DNA of 64,000 nt, from contig NZ_FOYL01000016.1 of the NCBI RefSeq assembly GCF_900115955.1, positions 115,693 to 179,692 on the forward strand, in the 5' to 3' direction. Position 1 is the first letter of the stretch. Each line of letters begins with the position of its first letter. The stretch comes from Lentzea waywayandensis. GTDB taxonomy: Bacteria; Actinomycetota; Actinomycetes; Mycobacteriales; Pseudonocardiaceae. The translations under genes and the position numbers were made by a program. Shown in pieces: positions 42,727 through 50,900 of this stretch. The notes under the pieces were generated by a model. That model did no database searches. It saw nothing but the letters and a program-made list of their open reading frames with translations, and was not told where the DNA came from.

Positions 42727-43284
42727 TTACGCGGGTGCACCGACGCAGTAGTTGAGCTTGACCTCGGGGTACGGCAGTGCCTGCTCCCCCTCGGCGCACT
42801 GCGGCGCGGCGGCTTCCTTGACGACCTTGGTCACCTTCATGGTGCTGGCGCCGGAGCACTCGACGGCCTTGAGGCCGATCCCGCCGGTGTTCTCGCCGTA
42901 GCACTTGCCCTCGGCGAGAAGCGGTGCCAGGCACAGCTTCGTCTTCGGGCCGCGACGCTGCGTCTGCGTGTACTCGTCGTAGCCGTCGCCGCACACCTCG
43001 CTCGTGCCACCGGCCTTGGCGACGGTGTAGTTCGCCTCGGCGGCACCGCAGTCGACCTGCTTGTACTCGGGGCTGGTCGACGTGCCGGTGATGGCGGCGC
43101 AGTCCCCCACCTTGGCCTGGGCGACGTCGCTGGTGAAGTAGTTGAACGCGTAGAACGCGCCACCGACGACGATCAGACCGACGATGTAGGTCAAGATCCG
43201 CTTGCCGATGCTCGACTTCTTCGGCGCGGGCTCCTGCGTGGGCTCCGGCGCGGGCGCGGGCGAAGCGGATTCAGTCGTGCTCAT
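42727..43284 (-). CDS. Eight-cysteine membrane-anchored protein, paralogue 2
   Basis: 185 residues. A short Pro/Ala/Glu-rich cytosolic tail (1-25) is followed by one membrane helix (about 29-50). The exported part repeats the two-block pattern: GDCAAITG, VDCGAAEANY, EVCG, KLCL, then GKCYGEN, AVECSG, PQCAEG, YCVG. Block 1 and block 2 align with each other (VAK in one, VTKVVK in the other), so the protein arose by internal duplication. It is closest to paralogue 1 in the first block. ATG start at 43284. No known catalytic motif. Its neighbours on both sides are paralogues, so the array has grown by tandem duplication. Confidence 0.78.
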   Translation of the reverse strand: MSTTESASPAPAPEPTQEPAPKKSSIGKRILTYIVGLIVVGGAFYAFNYFTSDVAQAKVGDCAAITGTSTSPEYKQVDCGAAEANYTVAKAGGTSEVCGDGYDEYTQTQRRGPKTKLCLAPLLAEGKCYGENTGGIGLKAVECSGASTMKVTKVVKEAAAPQCAEGEQALPYPEVKLNYCVGAPA

Positions 43285-43409
43285 GCGGTTCTCTCATTTC
43301 CGAATTACCCCAGACGGCCCATGCCCCCCGACACAGCCGGAGCAGAGAGTGCCACGCGGCGCGGGAAACCGCTCGGGCTTTACGGAAACGTTACGGCCGC
43401 TTGGATCGC

Positions 43410-43922
43410 CTACTGGTCCGCGGCGCAGTAGGTCAGCTTCACCTCGGGGTAGCTGTACCTCTGCTCACCCGCCGCGCAGGACGGCCCCGGCACGTCCCGG
43501 ACGGCCTTCGTGACCTTGAACGCGTCCGCTCCGCACTCCACCGGCGTGAGCTCCATGCGGGAGGACCCGGTCGGATAGCAGGCGCCTTCCTCCCACAGGG
43601 GAACGAGGCAGATCCTGATCTCCGGGTCCTGCGCCCGCCTGGTGATCATGTCCGTGTAGGCGTTCGCGCAGCTCTTCGACTTGGAGACGGACTCGGTGAC
43701 CACGTAGTTCGCGCTCGACGAGGTGCAGTTCACGCTGTCGAGGTCCGGCTCGTTCGAGTAGCCGGTGACGTTCGCGCACTCACCGGTCTTCGGCGCCGTG
43801 ATCGGGGCGAGGAACTCGGTCATGCCGTAGATCGCGACCGCCGCGGCGACCAGGGTGAGGCCGTAGGTCAGCACGCGCGTCCCGAGGCTCTTCCTGGGCG
43901 CGGGCGGCTCGTCGATGATCAC
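43410..43922 (-). CDS. Eight-cysteine membrane-anchored protein, paralogue 3
   Basis: 170 residues. A 15-residue cytosolic part (MIIDEPPAPRKSL) and one membrane helix (about 16-36) precede the exported domain. Cysteines lie in GECANVTG, VNCTSSSANY, KSCANAY, RICL, GACYPTG, VECGAD, PSCAAG and TYCA, the same eight positions as in its paralogues. It ends a few residues after the last cysteine. ATG start at 43922. The 125 bp between this gene and paralogue 2 hold no gene and may carry a promoter. Function unknown. Confidence 0.78.
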   Translation of the reverse strand: MIIDEPPAPRKSLGTRVLTYGLTLVAAAVAIYGMTEFLAPITAPKTGECANVTGYSNEPDLDSVNCTSSSANYVVTESVSKSKSCANAYTDMITRRAQDPEIRICLVPLWEEGACYPTGSSRMELTPVECGADAFKVTKAVRDVPGPSCAAGEQRYSYPEVKLTYCAADQ

Positions 43923-43974
43923 GCCGCGCAGCGTTCCACGTGGACGGTGGGACTTGGTGCGGTTTACGGGAAGA

Positions 43975-44493
43975 TCACTGCTTCTGGTCGCCGCGCTCCA
44001 GGCAGAAGGTGATCGCGGGCTCCGGGAAGACCGCCGCGCGCGAGTCCCCGCAGGCGGCGCGGTCGGCCTTGCCGCTGACCACCTTGGCGACCTTCACCGA
44101 GTCCTTGGTGGCGCAGTCGACCTTCGCGATGCCGGTGTCGGAGTTCTGGCCGTAGCAGGCGCCCTCGACGAAGTTCGGCATCAGGCACAGGGTGGCGTCG
44201 CCCGTGTACGTCGAGTAGTCCATGCCGCCGGACGGGCAGGCCTTCTCGTTCCAGTCGAGGATCTTGGCGATCTTGACGTTCGCCTGCTCCGAACCGCAGT
44301 CGAGCGCCTGGTACTTCGGGTTGTCGAGCGCGCCGGAGATCCGCGCGCAGTCGCCGGGCTGGGCCGCCTTGGCCACGTCGCCGAGCTGGTTCACGACGAA
44401 CCCGCCGAGCAGGACGAGCGCGATGACAACGGCGATACCCAGGCCGACCTTCTTCATGGCCTGGGTATCGGCGTCAGACGGGGGTCGACTCAA
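43975..44493 (-). CDS. Eight-cysteine membrane-anchored protein, paralogue 4
   Basis: 172 residues. One membrane helix (about 15-37) after a short cytosolic start. This copy shows the internal duplication most clearly: block 1 runs GDC, LDCGS, VKIAKI, KACP, LCL; block 2 runs GACY, VDCAT, VKVAKV, AACG, FCL. Each block is about 55-60 residues with four cysteines. The domain is therefore a two-copy repeat of a small disulfide-rich unit. ATG start at 44493, 14 bp after the stop of paralogue 5, so these two are probably co-transcribed. Function unknown. Confidence 0.8.
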   Translation of the reverse strand: MSRPPSDADTQAMKKVGLGIAVVIALVLLGGFVVNQLGDVAKAAQPGDCARISGALDNPKYQALDCGSEQANVKIAKILDWNEKACPSGGMDYSTYTGDATLCLMPNFVEGACYGQNSDTGIAKVDCATKDSVKVAKVVSGKADRAACGDSRAAVFPEPAITFCLERGDQKQ

Positions 44494-44507
44494 CCGAGTT
44501 CACCCGA

Positions 44508-45092
44508 TCAGGATCCTTCGTGGACACCCATGCAGTAGACCGAGGCCGGTTCGGTGAACCGCAGTTCGCTGGAGCCCTCGGGACACACGGTGCCCTCCTC
44601 GGGCAGCCCGTCGACCTTCTTCACGATCTTCACCGGCGAGTCCTTGGTGCACGCCTCCTTCTTGAAGGCGCCGTCGTCGCTCGACGTGTAGCAGTTGCCC
44701 TCGGCGAGGTTCGGCATGAGGCACATCGTCTTGCCGTCCGACTGCATCTGCTCGTAGATGCCTTCGGCGGGGCACTGGTCCTCGGCGTTCTTCAACATCG
44801 CGGCGACCCGGTGCGTGGCATCCACGTCGCCGCAGCTCTTCGACGAGATGTTCCAGTCACCGTCCGGCTTGTCCACGTCCTTGGGCGAGGCGCTCACGCA
44901 GTCACCGACGCCGGTGCTGTTGAGCGCGGTCAGCGCCCACACGCCGCCGCCGACCAGCACGATCGCCAGCACGCCGACGATGACGAACTTCAGCCAGTTG
45001 TTGTTCTTGGGCGACTCGTCGGTCTCGGACTCCTCCGGAACCGGGGTCACCACGGCCGGCGGCTCGACGGGATCAGTCGACTCGGTGCTCAT
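44508..45092 (-). CDS. Eight-cysteine membrane-anchored protein, paralogue 5
   Basis: 194 residues. An acidic Glu/Pro/Asp-rich cytosolic tail (1-32) precedes one membrane helix (about 34-56). Cysteines lie in GDCVSAS, KSCGD, DQCPAEG, MCLMP, GNCYTSS, EACTKD, TVCPEG and YCMG. It is the most diverged copy: the first spacing is longer and Asn/Tyr after the second cysteine are lost. ATG at 45092, divergent from the XPB helicase with a 109-bp gap. It is the first gene of the array in the direction of transcription. Function unknown. Confidence 0.77.
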   Translation of the reverse strand: MSTESTDPVEPPAVVTPVPEESETDESPKNNNWLKFVIVGVLAIVLVGGGVWALTALNSTGVGDCVSASPKDVDKPDGDWNISSKSCGDVDATHRVAAMLKNAEDQCPAEGIYEQMQSDGKTMCLMPNLAEGNCYTSSDDGAFKKEACTKDSPVKIVKKVDGLPEEGTVCPEGSSELRFTEPASVYCMGVHEGS

Positions 45093-45201
45093 GCGCGAGA
45101 ACGTACGACACCGCGTGTTGGCTGCGTGTGTCGGCTCACACTTGTTGTCGCCAGTTGACGCTGGTCGAACGCATTTGGCGTCGTCAGGGAGACTTGACGG
45201 C

Positions 45202-46842
45202 GTGACCGATGGCCCATTGATCGTCCAGTCGGACAAGACGCTGCTGCTCGAGGTCGACCACCCGCTCGCGAACGACGCGCGCACGTCCATCGCGCCGTTC
45301 GCCGAGCTGGAGCGGGCTCCGGAGCACGTGCACACGTATCGCGTGACGCCGCTGGCGTTGTGGAACGCGAGGGCGGCAGGGCACGACGCCGAGCAGGTGG
45401 TGGACGCGCTGGTGCGGTTCAGCCGCTATCCGGTGCCGCAGCCGCTGCTGGTGGACGTGGTCGACACGATGAGCCGCTTCGGGCGGCTGGTGCTCGCCAA
45501 CAACCCCGCGCACGGGCTGGTGCTGCACTCCAACGACCGCGCGGTGCTCGAAGAGGTGCTGCGCAACAAGAAGATCGCGCCGATGTTCGGGGCCCGCATC
45601 GACGACGACACCGTCATCGTGCACCCGAGCGAGCGCGGGCGGCTCAAGCAGCTGCTGCTCAAGGTCGGCTGGCCGGCCGAGGACCACGCCGGGTACGTCG
45701 ACGGCGAGGCGCACACGATCGAGCTGGAGGAGAACGGCTGGAAGCTGCGCGACTACCAGCGACTGGCCGCGCAGGCGTTCTGGGCGGGTGGCTCCGGCGT
45801 CGTCGTGCTGCCGTGCGGCGCGGGCAAGACGCTGGTCGGCGCGGCGGCGATGGCCGAGGCGCAGGCGACCACGTTGATCCTGGTCACGAACACCGTGGCG
45901 GGGCGGCAGTGGAAGCGGGAGCTGATCGCGCGCACCTCGCTCACCGAGGAGGAGATCGGCGAGTACTCCGGTGAGCGCAAGGAGATCCGGCCGGTCACGA
46001 TCGCGACCTACCAGGTCATCACCCGCAAGTCGAAGGGCGAGTACAAGCACCTGGAGCTGTTCGACTCGCGTGACTGGGGCCTGATCGTCTACGACGAGGT
46101 CCACCTGCTGCCCGCGCCGGTCTTCCGGATGACCGCCGACCTCCAGTCGCGCCGCCGTCTCGGGCTGACGGCGACCCTGGTGCGCGAGGACGGTCAGGAA
46201 GGCGACGTCTTCTCGTTGATCGGGCCGAAGCGGTACGACGTGCCGTGGCGCGACATCGAGGCGCAGGGCTGGATCGCACCCGCGGAGTGCACCGAGGTCC
46301 GGGTGACGCTGACGGACAACGAACGGCTCCAGTACGCGACGGCCGAGCCGGAGGAGCGCTACAAGCTCTGTTCGACGGCCCGGACCAAGATCCCGGTGGT
46401 CAAGCGGGTGCTGGAACGGCATCCCGGCGAGCCGACCCTGGTGATCGGTGCTTATCTGGACCAGCTGGACGAGCTGGGCGAGGAGCTGGGGGCGCCGGTG
46501 ATCAAGGGATCGACGAAGAACAAGGAACGCGAGGAGCTGTTCGACCAGTTCCGCAAGGGCGAGCTTCGGACTTTGGTGGTGTCCAAGGTCGCGAACTTCT
46601 CCATCGACCTGCCGGAGGCGTCCGTCGCCATCCAGGTGTCCGGCACGTTCGGGTCGCGCCAGGAGGAGGCCCAGCGCCTCGGCCGGATCCTGCGACCCAA
46701 GGGTGACGGGCGGCAGGCGCACTTCTACTCGGTCGTCTCGCGCGACACGCTCGACACCGACTACGCGGCGCACCGGCAGCGGTTCCTGGCGGAACAGGGG
46801 TACGCGTACAAGATCGTCGACGCGGACGACCTGGTCGGATGA
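45202..46842 (+). CDS. XPB/ERCC3-type DNA helicase
   Basis: 546 residues. An N-terminal damage-recognition-like region (1-175) is followed by two RecA-like domains. Walker A is PCGAGKT at 204-210, the DEVH box is at 298-301, GLTAT (motif III) at 321-325 and the XPB-specific RED motif at 328-330 (RED of VREDGQE). Motif VI is QRLGRILRPKG near residue 495. It is a 3'-5' helicase of superfamily 2 as in mycobacteria (Rv0861c, from memory), likely in DNA repair. GTG at 45202. The next gene overlaps by 4 bases. Its usual partner gene lies 11 kb upstream, separated by the conservon and the eight-cysteine array. Confidence 0.93.
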   Translation: MTDGPLIVQSDKTLLLEVDHPLANDARTSIAPFAELERAPEHVHTYRVTPLALWNARAAGHDAEQVVDALVRFSRYPVPQPLLVDVVDTMSRFGRLVLANNPAHGLVLHSNDRAVLEEVLRNKKIAPMFGARIDDDTVIVHPSERGRLKQLLLKVGWPAEDHAGYVDGEAHTIELEENGWKLRDYQRLAAQAFWAGGSGVVVLPCGAGKTLVGAAAMAEAQATTLILVTNTVAGRQWKRELIARTSLTEEEIGEYSGERKEIRPVTIATYQVITRKSKGEYKHLELFDSRDWGLIVYDEVHLLPAPVFRMTADLQSRRRLGLTATLVREDGQEGDVFSLIGPKRYDVPWRDIEAQGWIAPAECTEVRVTLTDNERLQYATAEPEERYKLCSTARTKIPVVKRVLERHPGEPTLVIGAYLDQLDELGEELGAPVIKGSTKNKEREELFDQFRKGELRTLVVSKVANFSIDLPEASVAIQVSGTFGSRQEEAQRLGRILRPKGDGRQAHFYSVVSRDTLDTDYAAHRQRFLAEQGYAYKIVDADDLVG

Positions 46843-47267
46843 CGTCCTGGTGGATGTGGGACCCGGCAGGGACCGTGCCCGTGCGGCGGTTCCGGTCGGA
46901 GGAGTCGCTCGCGAAGTCGGCGCCGGACACGCAGGCCGTCCGGTCCGCCGACTTCACCTGCCCGACGCAGCGCCGTCGCGCCACGGCCGTGCGGGAGGAC
47001 TTCCTCCGCGTCACCGGTGATCCCGTTCAGGTCGCCCTGGTCCAGCAGCGGCTGTGGACGCTGCTCGTGGCGTTGCGCCGGGCGCAGCCTCTTCGTGACG
47101 CGCTGGCGACCGCCGTGCCCAGGGCGGGCAGGGCGGCGCTGGTCGCGGAGCCGTCCCGCGAACTGGCCGAGTTCGATCGGCGCTTCGACCAGTTCGCGGA
47201 CGCGCTGCGGGTGCTGGTCACCGACCCGACGCCGGAGCAGCTACGCCACACCGCCGCCCTGGACTAG
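46839..47267 (+). CDS. Hypothetical protein coupled to XPB, 142 aa
   Basis: 142 residues. ATG at 46839 overlaps the XPB stop by 4 bases (ATGA), so translation is coupled. The N-terminus is Trp-rich (SWWMWDPAG); the centre has FTCPTQRRRATAVREDFL; the C-terminal half is helical with many Arg, Leu and Glu residues and could be a coiled coil or helical bundle. There is one cysteine. I recognise no family. The tight coupling suggests a role with the helicase. A 13-bp hairpin follows the stop at once. Confidence 0.65.
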   Translation: MTSWWMWDPAGTVPVRRFRSEESLAKSAPDTQAVRSADFTCPTQRRRATAVREDFLRVTGDPVQVALVQQRLWTLLVALRRAQPLRDALATAVPRAGRAALVAEPSRELAEFDRRFDQFADALRVLVTDPTPEQLRHTAALD

Positions 47268-47273
47268 AAGTCC

Positions 47274-47308
47274 GCGAGTACCACCGGCTCGGAGTCGGTG
47301 GTACTCGC
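47274..47308. terminator. Hairpin terminator after the XPB operon
   Basis: Perfect 13-bp arms (47274-47286 and 47296-47308) with a 9-base loop, 7 bp after the operon's last stop and 8 bp after the end of the convergent phosphonatase-like gene, so it can serve both. Confidence 0.8.
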
Positions 47309-47315
47309 AGACGCC

Positions 47316-47957
47316 CTAAGCCAGCAGGGCCGGGATCTCGGCGACGCTGCGCAGCAGATGCGTGTGCCGGACGGTGCCGAGCTCCTCCGCCGTCTGGCTG
47401 CCGCTGAGCACGCCGACCACGAAGCCCGCGCCGGCGTTCATGCCCGCTTCCAGGTCGCGGACGGTGTCTCCGGCGGTCAGCACGCGCCGGACGTCCCGGA
47501 CGCCGGTCAGCTCCATCGCCGTGAAGATCATGTACGGCGCCGGGCGGCCGGCGGACACGTCGTCCACGCACACCACCGCGTCCAGCACGTCCTCGCGCCA
47601 GCCCAGGACGTCGAGCAGGCCGTCCACGATCGGCCGGTCGAACCCGGTGGTCAGCGCGACCTTCACGCCGTTCGATCGCAGGTGTGCCAACGCTTCCGGG
47701 ACGCCGGGGATCGGCGTCGGCGGCGTTTCGGCGTAGTACTTCGCCAGCCGCTCGTGGAAGTCGGCGAACTCGGCGTCCACTTCGGAGCGTCCGAGCATCG
47801 ACGAGATCGCCTCGTACTTGTCGGCGCCCATCCACCTGCCGACGTCGTCAGCGCTGCCGCCGGCCGCGATCACGGTGTCCGCCAAGGCCTTGTAGACGAG
47901 TCCGTGCTCCTCCACGGTGGTGCCGGCCATGTCCAGCACGACCAGGTCGACCTTCAC
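47316..47957 (-). CDS. PhnX-like phosphonatase (HAD family)
   Basis: 213 residues. HAD motif I is LDMAGTT (nucleophile Asp9, with Ala11 where other HADs have the acid, as in phosphonoacetaldehyde hydrolase). Lys47 in MGADKYEAI fits the Schiff-base Lys of PhnX (MGxxK). Motif II is ALTTGFDRP, and the later GDTVRDLEAG holds the metal acids. It should split the C-P bond of phosphonoacetaldehyde or a close relative; this shorter branch is labelled PhnX-like. GTG at 47957 overlaps the GntR stop by 4 bases. The oxidoreductase, binding protein and transporter across the divergent gap complete the pathway. Confidence 0.83.
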   Translation of the reverse strand: MKVDLVVLDMAGTTVEEHGLVYKALADTVIAAGGSADDVGRWMGADKYEAISSMLGRSEVDAEFADFHERLAKYYAETPPTPIPGVPEALAHLRSNGVKVALTTGFDRPIVDGLLDVLGWREDVLDAVVCVDDVSAGRPAPYMIFTAMELTGVRDVRRVLTAGDTVRDLEAGMNAGAGFVVGVLSGSQTAEELGTVRHTHLLRSVAEIPALLA

Positions 47958-48700
47958 GACGCCCTCCAGTCCCGCAGCAGCGCCGGGTGCGCCTGCTGGG
48001 AGTTCTCGATCGAAAAACTGACCATGTCCGGGCGGTAGCGGTCGTCGGAGTACTCGACCGGCCGTCCGTCCATTCCGGACGCACGCCGCCGTTCCCGCAG
48101 AAGTGGCGCTCCCACCGCGACTTCCAGCAGTTCGCTGTCGGTCTCGTCGGCGGCGACGGCGTCGATCTGGTGCCGTGCGACGGTCATGTCGACGCCATGG
48201 GCGCCCAGGTGCGCGTAGAGCGACCCGCTGTCGCAGTCGAAGTCGAACAGCAGGCGCCCCACCGGTTCCACGAACGTCGTGCGCTCCAGCATCGTCGGGC
48301 GGCCGTCGATCAGCCGTTGCCTGAGCAGTTGCACGACCGGCGTGCCCTCGTCGAGCTGGAGGGCGTCCGCGATGTCGGCGTCGGCCGGGCGGCGCGCGAT
48401 CTCCAGGGTCCGTTGCCCCGGAACGTGCCCGAGGCCCGCGGCCCAGCTGGAGAACGACAGGAACGTCTCGAACGGCTGCGACAGCGTGTGCCTGCGCACC
48501 ACCGCGGGCTTGCCGCGGCCACCGCCGATCATGCCCTCGGCTCGCAGCGACGTGAGCGCCTGCCGGACCGGCGCGCGCGAGGCGTTCCACTGCGCGCACA
48601 GCTGCGATTCGGACGGCACCGGGTCGCCGACGGCAAGCTCACCCGAGCCGATGCGGCGGCGCAGGTCGGCCGCGATGCGCTCGTGCAGTGGCATCTCCAT
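47954..48700 (-). CDS. GntR-family regulator with UTRA domain (phosphonate cluster)
   Basis: 248 residues. N-terminal winged helix: PLHERIAADLRRRIGSGEL, then GDPVPSESQLCAQWNASRAPVRQAL (residues about 3-50). The C-terminal UTRA domain (about 90-240) binds a small ligand, as in PhnF/HutC-type regulators. ATG at 48700 (or 48694) after rejecting longer openings. It is co-transcribed with the PhnX-like gene and divergent from the oxidoreductase-phnDCE operon. Two related CTTGTCAT-type sites in the gap (48714-48727, 48791-48804) are its likely operators. Confidence 0.86.
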   Translation of the reverse strand: MEMPLHERIAADLRRRIGSGELAVGDPVPSESQLCAQWNASRAPVRQALTSLRAEGMIGGGRGKPAVVRRHTLSQPFETFLSFSSWAAGLGHVPGQRTLEIARRPADADIADALQLDEGTPVVQLLRQRLIDGRPTMLERTTFVEPVGRLLFDFDCDSGSLYAHLGAHGVDMTVARHQIDAVAADETDSELLEVAVGAPLLRERRRASGMDGRPVEYSDDRYRPDMVSFSIENSQQAHPALLRDWRAS

Positions 48701-48713
48701 GCATCCAACGATA

Positions 48714-48727
48714 CATGTCATAACAAG
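48714..48727. promoter_or_regulatory. Imperfect GntR operator candidate
   Basis: CATGTCATAACAAG, matching the perfect palindrome at 48791 in 11 of 14 positions. It lies 14 bp upstream of the gntR start. Confidence 0.45.
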
Positions 48728-48790
48728 TCTGAACTCCAAGTGAACACATCAGAACACCCATTGATTCTGGTTCTGTGGCCACCCATCGTT

Positions 48791-48804
48791 CTTGTCATGA
48801 CAAG
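48791..48804. promoter_or_regulatory. Perfect GntR operator candidate over the oxidoreductase start codon
   Basis: CTTGTCATGACAAG, a perfect 14-bp palindrome whose centre is the ATG start codon (48798-48800) of the FAD oxidoreductase. Binding here would block the transcript at its very start, which fits a leaderless or nearly leaderless message. Confidence 0.6.
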
Positions 48805-50008
48805 TGTGGACCTGGTGGTCGTCGGCGCGGGGATCGTCGGACTCGCGCACGCCTGGCACGCGGTGCAGCGGGGTCTCTCCGTCGCCGTGGTCGAGCGGGA
48901 CGAGCACGCGGCCGGGGCTTCCGTGCGCAACTTCGGGCACGGCTGCTTCACCGCTCAGGACGGGGTGGCGTTCGAGTACGCGATGACTGCTCGCGAGCAG
49001 TGGCTCAAGCTCTCTCGCGAGGCCGGGTTCTGGTTGCGCGAGTCCGGCACGGTCGTCGTGGCTCGCCACGACGACGAGCTCGAGGTGTTGCACGAGTTCG
49101 CAGAGGTCCGCGATGTTGAGTTGTTGAACAATCCGACGACAGGATCGTTCAACAATCCTCGCGTCGGATCGTTCAACAGTCCTCGCGTCGGATCGTTGAA
49201 CAATCCTTCGACAGGATCGTTCAACAACTCCAGCGTGGGATTGTTCAACGATCCCCGTGTTGGATCGTTGAACAATCCTTCGATCCTCGGCGCGGCTCTG
49301 CTCCCCCTCGACATCCGCGTCAACCCCCGCGAAGCCGTGCACGCGATCGCCGCGCTGCTGGCCGAGCGCGGTGTCACGTTCCACTGGTCGACCAACGTGC
49401 TCACCGTCGAGCCGGGCCTGGTCCGCACCTCCCGCGGCGAGCTTCGCTGCCGCGCGGCGGTCGTCGCGGTCGGCCACGACGTCGACAGGTTCTTCCCCGG
49501 CATAGCCGAGGAACGCGAGATCCAGCGCTGCCAGCTGCGCATGCTGCGCGTCGCGCACGGCGGCGTGATCGACCCGGCCGTGCTGACCGGGTTCTCGATG
49601 CTGCGCTACGAGGCGTTCGCGCGGTGCCCGAGCACCGAGAAGGTCCGCGAGCGCCTCACGAACGACCACCCCGAGCTGGTCGAAGCGGGGCTGAACCTGA
49701 TGTTCACCCAGCTCCCCGACGGCTCGCTCACGATCGGCGACACCCACCACTACAGCCGCACGGTCGACCCGTACCGGTCAGAGGACCTGGACGACCTGGT
49801 CCTCACCGAGACGGCCCGGCTGCTCGGCGTTCCCAGTCTGCACGTGCTCGAACGCTGGCGCGGCATCTACGCGTCGGCCCCCGAACCCTTCCTGACCGCG
49901 ACGCCCGCGCCCCTCACCAGGGCCGTCTCGGTCACCTCCGGCATCGGCATGACCACCGCGCTCGGCCTCGCCCCGGCCGTGCTCGACGACCTCCTCCAGG
50001 AGATGTGA
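48798..50008 (+). CDS. FAD-dependent oxidoreductase of phosphonate clusters, with in-frame repeat insert
   Basis: About 403 residues. The N-terminal FAD-binding loop is VVVGAGIVGLAHAWHA (residues about 6-21) followed by VVERDEHAAGASVRNFGHG, typical for the DAO-like enzymes found beside phnDCE genes (TIGR03364 type). Related enzymes have been reported to oxidise N-alkylated 2-aminoethylphosphonate to phosphonoacetaldehyde; this is from memory. The C-terminus ends with SVTSGIGMTTALGLAP. Odd point: residues about 109-163 are seven copies of an eight-residue GSFNNPRV-like repeat that does not belong to the fold, encoded by 24-bp units at 49121-49285. ATG at 48798 lies in a perfect palindrome. phnD follows 1 bp after the stop. 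Confidence 0.85.
49121..49285 (+). repeat. Seven 24-bp palindromic repeats inside a coding gene
   Basis: Units start at 49121, 49145, 49169, 49193, 49217, 49241 and 49265. Each junction forms GGAT(C/T)GTT(C/G)AAC(A/G)ATCC, a 17-base near-palindrome. The length is a multiple of three, so the oxidoreductase frame stays open and reads GSFNNPRV-like units. Confidence 0.9.
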
Positions 50009-50009
50009 G

Positions 50010-50900
50010 ATGAGAGCCTTCAGCGTCGTCCTCGCCGCGACACTGCTGCTGACAACAGCCTGCGGCACCACGAACTCCGCCTCCAGCGGCGGTGACTGCC
50101 CGAACAACGGCAAGGTGCGCTTCGGCGTCGAGCCGTACGAGGACCCGGAGAAGCTCAAGCCCGCCTACGAGGTGCTCGCGAAGGCGCTGGCCACGAAGCT
50201 CGGCTGTGAGGTCGAGCTCCAGGTCGTCGACGACTACGCCGCCGAGGTGCTGGCGATGCGCAACGACAAACTGGAGATCGCCCAGTTCGGCCCGCTCGGC
50301 TACGTCTTCGCGTCGCAGAAGGCCGGCGCGGAGCCGATGGTCTCGTTCGCGGACGGCTCCGGGAAGCTCACCAGCTACACCGCCGGCATCTGGGTCCCGA
50401 AGGACTCGCCCGTGCGGAAGATCGAGGATCTGCGGGGCAAATCGCTCGCGCTGAGCAGCGTCGGGTCGGCGTCCGGTGACGCGCTTCCCCGCTACGGCCT
50501 CAAGAAGCACACCGTCGAGGACGTCAAGCTCGACTACGCGGGCGGCCACCCCGAGGCGATGCTGTCGCTGATCAACGGCAAGGTCGACGCCGCCGAGATC
50601 AACAGCCAGACGCTGGCGACGGCGCGGTCCGCCGGCACGTTCGACGAGTCGAGGTTCCGCCAGGTCTGGAAGTCGGAGCCCATCCCGAACGACCCGATCA
50701 CCGTGCGCGGCGACCTCGACCCGGCGTTCAAGGACAAGGTGCGCAAGGCGTTGCTGGAGCTGGAGACCGCCGACGTCGAGAAGGTCGGCGCGTTCCTCGA
50801 CGTCACCCCGCCCGGACCTCTCGTGCGAGTGGACAACGACACGTACAAGGTGCTCTTCGACCTCGCGACCACGCTGGGGCTCAAGGAAGAGGACGTCTGA
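50010..50900 (+). CDS. phnD: Phosphonate ABC transporter, substrate-binding lipoprotein
   Basis: 296 residues. The lipobox is LTTAC (Cys18). The mature protein has the PhnD-type periplasmic binding fold: VRFGVEPYEDPEKLKPAY, LEIAQFGPLGYVFAS (the ligand-contact YVFAS block) and DLRGKSLALSSVGSASGD. It would capture a phosphonate such as 2-aminoethylphosphonate or an N-alkyl form. ATG at 50010 with AGGAG upstream, 1 bp after the oxidoreductase stop; it overlaps phnC by 1 base (TGATG). One operon: oxidoreductase, phnD, phnC, phnE. Confidence 0.9.
   Translation: MRAFSVVLAATLLLTTACGTTNSASSGGDCPNNGKVRFGVEPYEDPEKLKPAYEVLAKALATKLGCEVELQVVDDYAAEVLAMRNDKLEIAQFGPLGYVFASQKAGAEPMVSFADGSGKLTSYTAGIWVPKDSPVRKIEDLRGKSLALSSVGSASGDALPRYGLKKHTVEDVKLDYAGGHPEAMLSLINGKVDAAEINSQTLATARSAGTFDESRFRQVWKSEPIPNDPITVRGDLDPAFKDKVRKALLELETADVEKVGAFLDVTPPGPLVRVDNDTYKVLFDLATTLGLKEEDV

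Noticed and set aside
45121..45201. LexA box or RecA-NDp-type DNA-damage promoter before XPB
   Set aside because: TCGAAC at about 45165 lacks the matching right half, and TTGTCG is not followed by the proper spacing and TAnnnT box.
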